Of a stretch of 14,825 bases of DNA, positions 1 through 6,725 are shown one piece after another; within the stretch, counting starts at the first letter, position 1; every line of letters begins with the position of its first letter. Origin of the DNA: CAZCDM01 sp964497475. GTDB lineage: Bacteria > Planctomycetota > Phycisphaerae > SM23-33. The translations under genes and the position numbers were made by a program. The stretch lies in contig CAZCDM010000039.1 of the NCBI GenBank assembly GCA_964497475.1, positions 1 to 14,825 on the forward strand, given 5' to 3'. The notes beneath the pieces are model-generated. The model ran no database searches. It saw only the letters and a program-made list of their open reading frames with translations, and was not told the DNA's origin.

Positions 1-16
1 CTTAGTCGGCCGGTGG

Positions 17-163
17 TCAGCCGGCGTTGTGGCGATTGACGTATCGCTGCACGAGAGGCTTGACCAGCCAGCCGGGCAGGTGGGCGAGGAACTTCATCCG
101 GGACCATTCGTTTGAGGGCGGAGCCGGGGGGATGATGCTCAGGGCGTGGCGGGCCTGTTTCAT
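17..163 (-). CDS. Small coupled ORF, 48 aa, unknown function
   Basis: A complete small ORF: ATG at 163-161 and TGA at 19-17. Its start codon overlaps the stop of the upstream glycosyltransferase in an ATGA arrangement (163-160), which normally means translational coupling. Codons mostly end in G or C, like the genuine genes nearby. The product starts MKQARHALSIIPPAPPSNEW and is basic, with a proline-rich N-terminal third and an amphipathic-looking, Arg/Lys/Trp-containing second half (KFLAHLPGWLVKPLVQRY). I see no membrane segment, signal peptide or metal motif, and do not recognise a family. It could be a genuine small protein of the locus or the remnant of a larger gene. The coupling supports translation, but the short length limits confidence. 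Confidence 0.5.
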   Translation of the reverse strand: MKQARHALSIIPPAPPSNEWSRMKFLAHLPGWLVKPLVQRYVNRHNAG

Positions 164-1482
164 CGCACCGTGATGGAATCGAAAATGGACGCCAGTAGCT
201 CAGTTTGCGATCGCCGCGTCGCCTGGGCCTGCTTGAGATGTGGCATGTCCAGCGGCGGTGGCATCTTGCCCGCTTTGACCTCTTCAATGAGCCGCAAAAG
301 CGTCTGCTCAACCTGTTCAGGGGAGTTGGAGTCGAGACAGACCGCAGAGCTGTCTTTGAAGTCGTCGTAGGCCGTTTCAGATTTGAAAGGCCCGAGGGTG
401 ACTACGGGTTTGTCCATGTAGGCGAAATCAAAAAGCTTTGTGGCTGAGAGGAATCGATCCACTTCCCCGTAGAGGTTTAAGCCCAAATCAGCCTGGCTGA
501 TGATTTCAAGGGCTTGTCGATAGGGAAGCCTTGGGAGGAGATCAACATATGGTGAGGTTCGCGTTTCCTGCAGTAATGGCGCAAACTGGTCGCTGCCATC
601 CCCCATGAGAATTAATTTGAGATCGCCCGGCTGGACTTTGCCGCTGGCGTGAAGGTGTCCAATGGCGTGGATAAGCGGCTGGGGCTCTCGGCCACCGTAA
701 AAATTGCCCGGATAAATCATCTTCAGCGGAGGAATGGGGCTGGGCGTTGGCAGGTTCCCAAAATCGTCGGGGTCATAGCCATTGTCAACCGCATGGAATT
801 TTTCAGGGGGAATGTCCGGGTGGCGCCTGCGGACATTCTCAACCCGGCCGGGTAGTGTGAATAGGATCGCCGAGGCCTCCCTGAAACAGGAGGCCTCAAG
901 TCGGTGAAAGAGGCTTCGCTGAAGTCTAAACGGGTAGGCCGTGCCAGGAATCCATGGGTCTCGCATGTCCATTACCCACGGGATGTTAAACAAGCGGGCT
1001 ACATGTCGTCCAAGCAGGTGGTCGGACATTGGCCAGCCTGTACTTAAAACAATATCACACTGCCTGGCTAATGTAACCGCTCTGCGATAGGCTGGTACGA
1101 TCCATGAGGCTTGACGGTCTGGCCAATGGAAGGCCTGACTCCACCTTTTATTACCTCCCGTCGGCTCCTGGGGTACACTCCCGAACATTGTGCTGGTCGG
1201 GCTGCACGAAGGCCCTCCACGCGAGATGAAGTCGTGTACTTTTCGCCGGATAGGACGAAGAAAATCCAATACCCCAGGGATCAAACGCCCCGTGCCAGCA
1301 CGAAAGACCGGGCAGTTGGATTCCGCAAGGCCTTGCTGACAATCCGTGCCTACGCGATGGGTCAATACAACAGGCCGCCAGTCAAAGCAAGGCAAGTATT
1401 TGCAGAACTTAGAGATACGCACTCCACCGACCGCTCTGTCCGGCGGAAAATAATAAGCGATCATGAGTACCCGTCCAGCCAT
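160..1482 (-). CDS. Glycosyltransferase family 4-like protein
   Basis: A 440-aa protein expected to transfer a sugar from a nucleotide donor to a growing lipid-linked glycan at the cytoplasmic face of the membrane. The N-terminus MAGRVLMIAYYFPP, followed by GG and a KFCKYLP segment, is the usual opening of GT-B enzymes of the GT4 type. A donor-domain start is visible near LKMIYPGNFYGGREPQPLI, and near the C-terminus come ATKLFDFAYMDKPVV and the LGPF turn, where K-x-x-(D/E)-x-x-x-x-x-K-P-V is the donor-side signature. The central DMRDPW motif is common in this subgroup. The ATG at 1482 is chosen because the protein motif begins immediately there; no Shine-Dalgarno is present, and a strong promoter lies directly in front (1489-1517). 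It is divergent from the polymerase gene at 1645. Codon usage is less GC-biased than in the 3118-5240 block. Donor and acceptor cannot be read from sequence. Confidence 0.9.
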   Translation of the reverse strand: MAGRVLMIAYYFPPDRAVGGVRISKFCKYLPCFDWRPVVLTHRVGTDCQQGLAESNCPVFRAGTGRLIPGVLDFLRPIRRKVHDFISRGGPSCSPTSTMFGSVPQEPTGGNKRWSQAFHWPDRQASWIVPAYRRAVTLARQCDIVLSTGWPMSDHLLGRHVARLFNIPWVMDMRDPWIPGTAYPFRLQRSLFHRLEASCFREASAILFTLPGRVENVRRRHPDIPPEKFHAVDNGYDPDDFGNLPTPSPIPPLKMIYPGNFYGGREPQPLIHAIGHLHASGKVQPGDLKLILMGDGSDQFAPLLQETRTSPYVDLLPRLPYRQALEIISQADLGLNLYGEVDRFLSATKLFDFAYMDKPVVTLGPFKSETAYDDFKDSSAVCLDSNSPEQVEQTLLRLIEEVKAGKMPPPLDMPHLKQAQATRRSQTELLASIFDSITVR

Positions 1483-1488
1483 TCGAAA

Positions 1489-1517
1489 ATTCTATGGTTC
1501 CCCCGATATGTTGTCAA
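1489..1517 (-). promoter_or_regulatory. Sigma70-type promoter, probably leaderless, for the GT4 gene
   Basis: On the minus strand there is a perfect -35 TTGACA (1517-1512), a 17-nt spacer and a -10 TAGAAT (1494-1489; 5 of 6 to TATAAT). Only six bases (TTTCGA) separate the -10 from the ATG at 1482, so the expected transcription start falls on or next to the A of the start codon. That predicts a leaderless transcript, in line with the absence of a ribosome binding site. Confidence 0.7.
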
Positions 1518-1644
1518 GATGAATCGATTGTGAAGAAAAAACTGCGAAAACGATAGGCGATTTCCGATCCTTCTGGTAGGATTAATCCGCTGCATCCATA
1601 TACGTACATATTCAGAGACAAAAGCAGAATTGAGTGGGTTGCCT

Positions 1645-3105
1645 ATGGGCCAGGTGTTTACAAGCCAGATCGGGGTTGACGTCGGCCGGGACGTACTGCC
1701 GGAAGAAGTCGCGGTCTACCCCGAGAGCCACCCCACAACAGTGGATGCGAGCGGCTATTTCAAGCGGCAGCTCGTGCCGCTGATCGCCCTTGCAGCGGGT
1801 ACGATTTTCCTTGGTGTCGCGGGCAAGCTGTTTCTGGGCAGCTTCAAGGTGGGATTGTATCCGATGGCCCTGGTTCTGGTTTTTCTTTGCTTCATCCGGC
1901 TGGACCTGGGCCTGCTGGGGCTGATCGGATTGTTGTTCTGGGAAGCCGACGCGGTGCTCTGGAAGGATTTCACAGCCGTCAAGGCCTTGGGTATCATGGT
2001 CGGCATTGCGGGCATTCTGCATCTGATCACCAAACGCCAGACCCCCCGTATGAATGGGGGCGTGATTCTGTTCCTTGCATTGGGCTTCTGGGCGACGATC
2101 TGCATGGCCGTGAATTACAATCCCATTGCACTGCGGAGCTGGATGACGTTCTGCATGAATCTCTTTTTTCTGTTTCTTATCTTCAGCTTCGGAAATAAGG
2201 CGGCATTTTTCCTTGCGGCGTTATGGGTCATCACCATTGCATCCTTGTCCCAGGCGGTGTACGGCTCGTATTTGTATTTTTTCCACCTGGAGGCGGTTGG
2301 TCGCATGATGGAATCGGGCCGGGCTTCCACCAGCGAACACTTAAACCAGAACTACTACGCGAAACTCGCAGCCACGGGCGTCTTTACCGCCGCGATGCTG
2401 TATGGCCAGTATCGCTCGAAGAACATCCACATTTTCCTTATTGGCACGGCCGTGGCCTGTTGCATGGGCGTCCTGGTCAGCATGTCACGGTCGACCCTGG
2501 GCGGGATCGTTCTTGGCGCGTTTGTCTTTTTGTTTTTCCTCAAGGGGGTCCGCGCAAAGACCAAGATTGTCGTGGCCGTAGTAACCACAGTTGCATTCTG
2601 TGTCTCTCTGTATCTGGCCATCCGTATGGGGGTATGGGATTTGATCTATGAGCGACTGGCTCAAGCGTCCCAAGAGGGGCTGGCCTCTGGTGGACGCAGT
2701 CAGGCATATGATGCCGGGGGGCAGCTTATTGGTGAGAATCCCGTTTTTGGCGTCGGCTGGGGCAACGAACAGTGGCAGATCGGCCGGATCATCGGCCATA
2801 TCAAGGCCATCCATAACGACTACATTAGCGCCGCGGCCACGCTTGGCCTGCCGGGTGGGCTGCTGTTCGTCAGTGCATTGATTGCCGTTTATGTGGCGAT
2901 TTGGAAAATCCCCGGCGGGCTGCTCCGTGCTGGCATGATGGGTATGTGGACCATGTTCCTGGCGACGATGATGTTCAATCCCTTCATACAAACCAAGCTG
3001 TTCTGGATGGCGGCAGGAATGTGCTTTGCGGCCTCATCGCTATTCAACCGGCCCACCCATGAGGCCAACGAGCTGGCTTCCGAAGTACCCGCAAATGCTA
3101 CATGA
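1645..3105 (+). CDS. O-antigen ligase / polymerase (Wzy/WaaL superfamily)
   Basis: A polytopic inner-membrane protein (486 aa) with about 10-12 hydrophobic segments, starting near residue 40 after a soluble N-terminal tail. Family features are visible: NQNYYAKLAA in the middle, a SMSRSTLGG stretch (near residue 282), then a large periplasmic loop with GVGWGNEQW and the conserved HNDYISAAATLGLPGG element (His near residue 390). The superfamily acts on undecaprenyl-linked sugars, either polymerising repeat units (Wzy) or ligating glycan to an acceptor. Sequence alone does not separate the two; with a flippase two genes downstream I favour polymerase. ATG 1645 is preferred, with a weak GAGTGGG six bases upstream; an in-frame TTG at 1630 would add five residues. 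It leads a plus-strand gene series and ends 12 nt before the next gene. Confidence 0.9.
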   Translation: MGQVFTSQIGVDVGRDVLPEEVAVYPESHPTTVDASGYFKRQLVPLIALAAGTIFLGVAGKLFLGSFKVGLYPMALVLVFLCFIRLDLGLLGLIGLLFWEADAVLWKDFTAVKALGIMVGIAGILHLITKRQTPRMNGGVILFLALGFWATICMAVNYNPIALRSWMTFCMNLFFLFLIFSFGNKAAFFLAALWVITIASLSQAVYGSYLYFFHLEAVGRMMESGRASTSEHLNQNYYAKLAATGVFTAAMLYGQYRSKNIHIFLIGTAVACCMGVLVSMSRSTLGGIVLGAFVFLFFLKGVRAKTKIVVAVVTTVAFCVSLYLAIRMGVWDLIYERLAQASQEGLASGGRSQAYDAGGQLIGENPVFGVGWGNEQWQIGRIIGHIKAIHNDYISAAATLGLPGGLLFVSALIAVYVAIWKIPGGLLRAGMMGMWTMFLATMMFNPFIQTKLFWMAAGMCFAASSLFNRPTHEANELASEVPANAT

Positions 3106-3117
3106 CATTGGGTTCGA

Positions 3118-4338
3118 ATGGCCAAGCTACTCTGCATATCAAATTACCCTGACGAAGCCTTTGCTTGTCCTTCCTCGCCGTATGTCTATCAGCTCAACGA
3201 GGCCCTCAGGCCCTACCTTCAGGACATTGCCGTTATCAGCCCCACGCCCTGGTATCCCCGCCTGCTGAAGGGATGGCTGGGCCGGCGGAATCGCTGGATT
3301 CCCCGTCGCATGGCCAAGAGAGATTACACCCACAACGGAATCGAAGTACATTTCCCGCGGTACCTGCCCGTGCCGATGCACCGAAGCAGAAGCCTGTGGC
3401 ATCGGGCGATTCGTTCCGCCGTGCGCCGTGGCCTGGCCCAATTGGGCAGCTCGTTCGACCTCGTTCACGCCCACGCCAGCAACATGGGGCCCTTTGCCGC
3501 CCAGGTCGCCCGGCAGGCGAACGTGCCCCTGGTCCTCACGGTCCACGACGAAGGCCATGCCAATCTTATCCAAGCCCTTCGCGGCGACCACCCCTTCCGC
3601 ATCGGCTGGCAGCAAGCCGACGCGATCATCCGCATCACCCAGCGAGAGATTCTCAACCTGCGTGAAATCACCGGCCCCAAGCCTCGCTTCGTCTATCTGC
3701 CCAACGGCTTCCGGGCCGACTACATCCCCTCGATCACCCAAGCCCAGGCCCGCACGCAATTCGACCTGCCCGCCGACCGCTTTGTCTTCGTGGGCGTGGC
3801 CAACTGGATCCCCCTCAAGGATCCGCTGATCCTGCTCGATGCTCTCGCTCGCCTCGTGCAAGCCAATCCTTCCCGGCCCCCTTTTCTCTGCCTCGTCGGC
3901 GAAGATCTCATGCACGGGGCCATCCAGCAACGCATCGCCGAACACAATCTGGCCGATCACGTCCGGCTCGTCGGCCAATTGCCCCAGCGGCAGGTGCAGA
4001 CCTGCATCTTCGCCTCCGACGCCTTCGTCCTCTACAGCCATTCCGAGGGCCTGCCCTGCGTCATGCTCGAAACGCTCGGCTGCGGCAGGCCCTACATCGG
4101 CTCGGCCGTCGGCGGCGTGCCCGAAGTCATCACCGACGAACGCCTCGGCCTGCTCGGCCCGCCTCGAGACCTCGACACGCTCACCGCCATCATGCAGCGG
4201 GCCATGCAGATCGACTGGGACCACGATCACATCCGATCGGTCGGCCAGCAGTACAGCTGGGAGAATATCGCACGGCGAACCTGGCAGGAGGTCTACCAGC
4301 CCCTGCTGACCGGCCAGCCCGTTGGCGAACCCCATTGA
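3118..4338 (+). CDS. Glycosyltransferase family 4
   Basis: A 406-aa GT-B fold retaining glycosyltransferase, predicted cytosolic or membrane-associated. N-terminal acceptor domain: MAKLLCISNYPDEAF, then FDLVHAHASNMGP and a PLVLTVHDEGH segment. C-terminal donor domain: GVANWIPLKDP, LCLVGED, VRLVGQLPQ and the E-x7-E motif EGLPCVMLE (Glu310 and Glu318), followed by GGVPEVI. All hallmark elements are intact and the length is normal. The gene starts 12 nt after the polymerase gene, and its stop is 50 nt before the flippase ATG, so co-transcription is likely. Third codon positions are very GC-rich, more so than in the polymerase gene; this produces long spurious antisense frames over the gene. Sugar specificity is unknown. 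Confidence 0.93.
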   Translation: MAKLLCISNYPDEAFACPSSPYVYQLNEALRPYLQDIAVISPTPWYPRLLKGWLGRRNRWIPRRMAKRDYTHNGIEVHFPRYLPVPMHRSRSLWHRAIRSAVRRGLAQLGSSFDLVHAHASNMGPFAAQVARQANVPLVLTVHDEGHANLIQALRGDHPFRIGWQQADAIIRITQREILNLREITGPKPRFVYLPNGFRADYIPSITQAQARTQFDLPADRFVFVGVANWIPLKDPLILLDALARLVQANPSRPPFLCLVGEDLMHGAIQQRIAEHNLADHVRLVGQLPQRQVQTCIFASDAFVLYSHSEGLPCVMLETLGCGRPYIGSAVGGVPEVITDERLGLLGPPRDLDTLTAIMQRAMQIDWDHDHIRSVGQQYSWENIARRTWQEVYQPLLTGQPVGEPH

Positions 4339-4359
4339 CAGCCTCCCGCCGCCCGGCCA

Positions 4360-4368
4360 TGCTATAGC
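4360..4368 (+). promoter_or_regulatory. Possible extended -10 promoter before the flippase
   Basis: TGCTATAGC at 4360-4368 matches an extended -10 (TG-n-TATA..; 4 of 6 in the hexamer) and would start transcription about 14 nt before the flippase ATG. A perfect TTGACA lies at 4335-4340 but is 22 nt away, too far for a standard -35 partner. It could give internal expression within the gene series. Weak evidence. Confidence 0.25.
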
Positions 4369-4388
4369 GACCCCTCCCGAGACCGCCC

Positions 4389-5939
4389 ATGACCGCCCAG
4401 GCACGCAGCCAGATCAGCAAAAAGCACATCCTGCGGGATGGCCTGACCTCCATCGCCACCATGGCCATCCAGGTCACCGTCCTGGTCTGGGTCAACGGTT
4501 ACCTCCTCCGCAAGCTCCCGCCAGGCGAGTACAGCATCTACCCCGTCATCGCCTCGTTCATGGCCGTCATCCCCATGCTCATGACGATCCTCACCTCCGG
4601 CCTGGGCCGATACATCGCCGAAGCCCACGCACAGGGGCGCAACGACCGCATCACCGCCTTTACATCCACCGCCTTCGTGATCTCCCTGCTCGCCGCCGGC
4701 GGGTTCATGGCCCTGGCGGTGCTCGCCTCGCGATTCGTCACCGTCTTTATCGACATCGCCCCGGAGATGATCTCCGATGCCCGATGGATGGCCATCATCA
4801 TGGCCGCCAACATGGCCCTTATCATCGTCACCAGCCCGTTCAAAACAGGCTTCTTCGCCACGCAACGGCTCACCTACTCCAGCCTGCTGAACCTCGCCCA
4901 GCATGCCCTCCGCGCCGGGCTGATGCTGGCCTTCCTGCTGGTCCTCGGCCCGCGGGTGCTCTGGGTGCCCCTGGCCAGCCTGGTCGCCGTGGTCCTGGCC
5001 AACATCCCCTGGATTGCTCTGTCGAAAAAGCTCCTGCCCGCACAGCGGTTCCGCCTGGCCGCCTTCGACAAATCTATCATCCGCGAGCTGGTTTCCTTCG
5101 GTTCGTGGAACTTCCTGGGCGACCTTTCCAACCGCCTGCGCATGATGGCCGACCCGATCATCCTCAACCACCTGGCCACACCCGTCGACGTCAACAGCTT
5201 CCACGTCGGCAATATGATCGCACAACAGCCCGTGGTCCTGTGGGCTAACGTAAGCCGTACGCTCATGCCTTCGCTGGTAAAGTTCCATGCCGCCGACGAG
5301 CACGAACGAATAAAAAACGCATACTTTCGAGGTGGCAGGCTTGCAATGTGGTCGGCGTTTATCCTGGCAGTACCCCTGATGGTTTTCCATCGTGAACTCA
5401 TCGTGCTCTACATCGGCAACACCTATATCAAGGCTGGGACTGTCCTTCTGCTCCTGTGGCTAGCACAGCCCATTGCAAGGGTCAATGCGATGTTACCCCC
5501 GATCATGAATGCCAAGGGAACCCCAAAACCTCTCGCCATCCGAATATTGATTTTCCAGGTTGCCAATGTACTGGTGACTCTCGTATTGGTCGGGTGGTTT
5601 AGCCTCGGGGCCGTAGGTTCAGGTCTCGGCACGTTCTTGACGGCCTTACTGGTTGGTATCCCTTTGAATTTCACCCTGGCAAAACGAGTTGTCAATTACA
5701 GTTGGAAAGAGTTGTTTGTTGAGGCCTTCGTCCCAGGCCTCATTCCGGCAGCAGTGACCGCAGGTGCCCTGATCGCAACAAAACTGTTTCTTCCAGTCGA
5801 CACATGGCCCCGTTTGCTGTTGCTGTCGGCGGGGGCAGCGTGCTTCTATTTTGTCGTCCTTGTATTTTTCTGCCTGAAACCACCTGAAAAGGCCGACTTG
5901 AAATCCGTGTTAGATAAAATCAGACATCGGGCGCAATAA
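4389..5939 (+). CDS. Polysaccharide flippase (Wzx / MATE-like, MOP superfamily)
   Basis: A 516-aa polytopic membrane protein with about 12-14 hydrophobic helices and short Arg/Lys-containing loops, the pattern of lipid-linked oligosaccharide flippases. Typical elements are the N-terminal KKHILRDGLTSIATMAIQ segment, an FVSxGS-like turn (LVSFGSWNFLGD, about residues 236-247) with the downstream 'DPIILNHL' helix, and the ANVSRTLMPSLVKFHA region. It would move the undecaprenyl-linked repeat unit to the outer leaflet. The gene is compositionally split: in the first 40 codons 36 end in G or C, while in 40 codons starting near 5508 only 22 do. The change lies at about 5240-5310 (around residues 285-308). 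A second, diverged copy of its C-terminus lies at 6463-6582, so this looks like a recombinant gene with a foreign 3' half. The stop overlaps the next ATG by one base (TAATG). No good Shine-Dalgarno is visible. Confidence 0.9.
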   Translation: MTAQARSQISKKHILRDGLTSIATMAIQVTVLVWVNGYLLRKLPPGEYSIYPVIASFMAVIPMLMTILTSGLGRYIAEAHAQGRNDRITAFTSTAFVISLLAAGGFMALAVLASRFVTVFIDIAPEMISDARWMAIIMAANMALIIVTSPFKTGFFATQRLTYSSLLNLAQHALRAGLMLAFLLVLGPRVLWVPLASLVAVVLANIPWIALSKKLLPAQRFRLAAFDKSIIRELVSFGSWNFLGDLSNRLRMMADPIILNHLATPVDVNSFHVGNMIAQQPVVLWANVSRTLMPSLVKFHAADEHERIKNAYFRGGRLAMWSAFILAVPLMVFHRELIVLYIGNTYIKAGTVLLLLWLAQPIARVNAMLPPIMNAKGTPKPLAIRILIFQVANVLVTLVLVGWFSLGAVGSGLGTFLTALLVGIPLNFTLAKRVVNYSWKELFVEAFVPGLIPAAVTAGALIATKLFLPVDTWPRLLLLSAGAACFYFVVLVFFCLKPPEKADLKSVLDKIRHRAQ

Positions 5940-6460
5940 TGCACGATTGCTATCGGGAGAGTGCCTTGCAAATAATAAAAAAAATCGTTTCTGTCCTGCG
6001 GCGGGTTTGGTCCGTATTGCGCCCATCCTGGGGCTTGGCCCCGAATAAAAGAGCAGAGCGTCTGTATCGACTGTCAAACTGGCTCTATCGTAAAGGCATC
6101 CCACTCCTGCCGATCTTTTTCATGAATCTGAACGCACTGTGCCATGGGATCGAAATACACTATGCGACAAAAATTGGACGGAATCTGAAAATATTACATT
6201 CACGGGGTATTGTCATTGGTCGCAATGCGGTGATAGGCAATAATGTAAAAATTTACTCCGGCGTTGTGCTAGGCGTCAAGATACCCAATAGTGGCGAGCA
6301 GCCCATTATCGAGGATAACGCTATTCTGGGAACGGGGGCAAAAATATTGGGAGACATCACGGTTGGCCAAGGCGCTGTAGTGGGAGCCAATGCCGTAGTT
6401 CTAAATGATGTGCCCCCAGGAGCCGTCGCTGTTGGCATCCCAGCAAAACTTGTCAATTGA
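5939..6460 (+). CDS. Serine acetyltransferase-like hexapeptide O-acetyltransferase
   Basis: A 173-aa acyltransferase of the left-handed parallel beta-helix family. Residues 1-70 are a helical N-terminal part ending in SNWLYRKGIPLLP, characteristic of short serine-acetyltransferase-like proteins. Residues 71-170 carry hexapeptide repeats (IGRNAVIGNNVKIYSGVVLG, then ILGDITVGQGAVVGANAVV) and end in the usual V-P-P-G-A-V-A-V-G-I-P-A-K. His87 in KILHSRGIVIG aligns with the catalytic His region of CysE. It is shorter than CysE and sits inside a glycan locus, so acetyl-CoA-dependent acetylation of a sugar is more likely than cysteine synthesis (inference). The ATG overlaps the flippase stop by one base, implying coupled translation. 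Codon usage is clearly less GC-rich than in the 3118-5240 block and matches the 3' half of the flippase, suggesting that both arrived together. Confidence 0.85.
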   Translation: MHDCYRESALQIIKKIVSVLRRVWSVLRPSWGLAPNKRAERLYRLSNWLYRKGIPLLPIFFMNLNALCHGIEIHYATKIGRNLKILHSRGIVIGRNAVIGNNVKIYSGVVLGVKIPNSGEQPIIEDNAILGTGAKILGDITVGQGAVVGANAVVLNDVPPGAVAVGIPAKLVN

Positions 6461-6462
6461 GT

Positions 6463-6582
6463 CTTGCCCCCCCGCTCTACCTGGCTGTGCTGTTTCTGTT
6501 CAGCCTCAAGCCGCCCGAACGGGCCGACCTCGCCCGGGCCTGGCAGAGAATCCGCCGTCGGCCGGGCAAGACGCAAGGCTGA
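6463..6582 (+). pseudogene. Remnant of a second flippase C-terminus (40 codons)
   Basis: Just after the acetyltransferase stop, one frame reads YLAVLFLFSLKPPERADL (6478-6531) and runs to a TGA at 6580-6582. This aligns without gaps to YFVVLVFFCLKPPEKADL at the end of the intact flippase (5847-5900), with 12 of 18 residues identical. The following ten residues also share an I-R-x-R pattern (QRIRRR against DKIRHR). Third positions here are GC-rich like the 5' half of the flippase (aag ccg ccc gaa cgg gcc gac ctc), unlike the intact 3' end (aaa cca cct gaa aag gcc gac ttg). No start codon or Shine-Dalgarno precedes it, and the frame differs from that of the acetyltransferase. The simplest reading is the displaced original 3' end of the flippase gene. 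Confidence 0.8.
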
Positions 6583-6603
6583 AAATATGTGTCGCCCCCC
6601 CCT

Positions 6604-6631
6604 TTGCAATCGGCCGATATAGTGGTACAAT
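6604..6631 (+). promoter_or_regulatory. Promoter for the pseudopilin-like gene
   Basis: TTGCAA (6604-6609; 4 of 6 to the -35), a 16-nt spacer, and TACAAT (6626-6631; 5 of 6 to the -10) preceded by TG at 6623-6624, which makes an extended -10. Transcription would start near 6638, leaving a leader of about 85 nt that holds three tandem ATCAT units (6675-6689). A run of eight C (6595-6602) abuts the -35. Confidence 0.55.
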
Positions 6632-6708
6632 AGGGGTATAGGGTACCCTGCGCATGCGTTGTGCGCAACCGGAAATCATATCATATCATCCCGAAAGATT
6701 TAAACACA

Positions 6709-6725
6709 CAGGAGCACGTAACATG
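6709..6725 (+). promoter_or_regulatory. Ribosome binding site fixing the pseudopilin start
   Basis: An AGGAG motif just upstream of the ATG at 6723 (spacing about nine bases) identifies that codon as the start. An upstream in-frame ATG at 6654 would add 23 charged and polar residues before the prepilin leader, which would block normal prepilin processing, so it is rejected. Confidence 0.75.

Noticed and set aside
1483..1629. Plus-strand promoter for the polymerase gene
   Set aside because: No acceptable -35/-10 pair was found; only short palindromes (GGATTAATCC, TACGTA) are visible, which are too short to interpret.
4335..4368. TTGACA paired with TATAGC as a full promoter
   Set aside because: The spacer is 22 nt, well outside 15-19; only the extended -10 by itself remains as a weak candidate.
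3139..4404. Long antisense open frame (421 codons) over the GT4 gene
   Set aside because: It mirrors a gene with very GC-rich third positions; its product is low-complexity (rich in Gly, Asp, Glu, Val) with no family motif, while the plus-strand frame has all GT4 motifs.
4362..5390. Antisense frame (342 codons) over the 5' half of the flippase
   Set aside because: Composition is Gly/Asp/His/Glu-rich and unstructured. Its existence only reflects the high GC3 of the 5' half, and it ends near the codon-usage change.
6654..6722. Upstream ATG for the pseudopilin-like gene
   Set aside because: It would put 23 residues ahead of a standard 6-residue leader, and the good ribosome binding site points to 6723.
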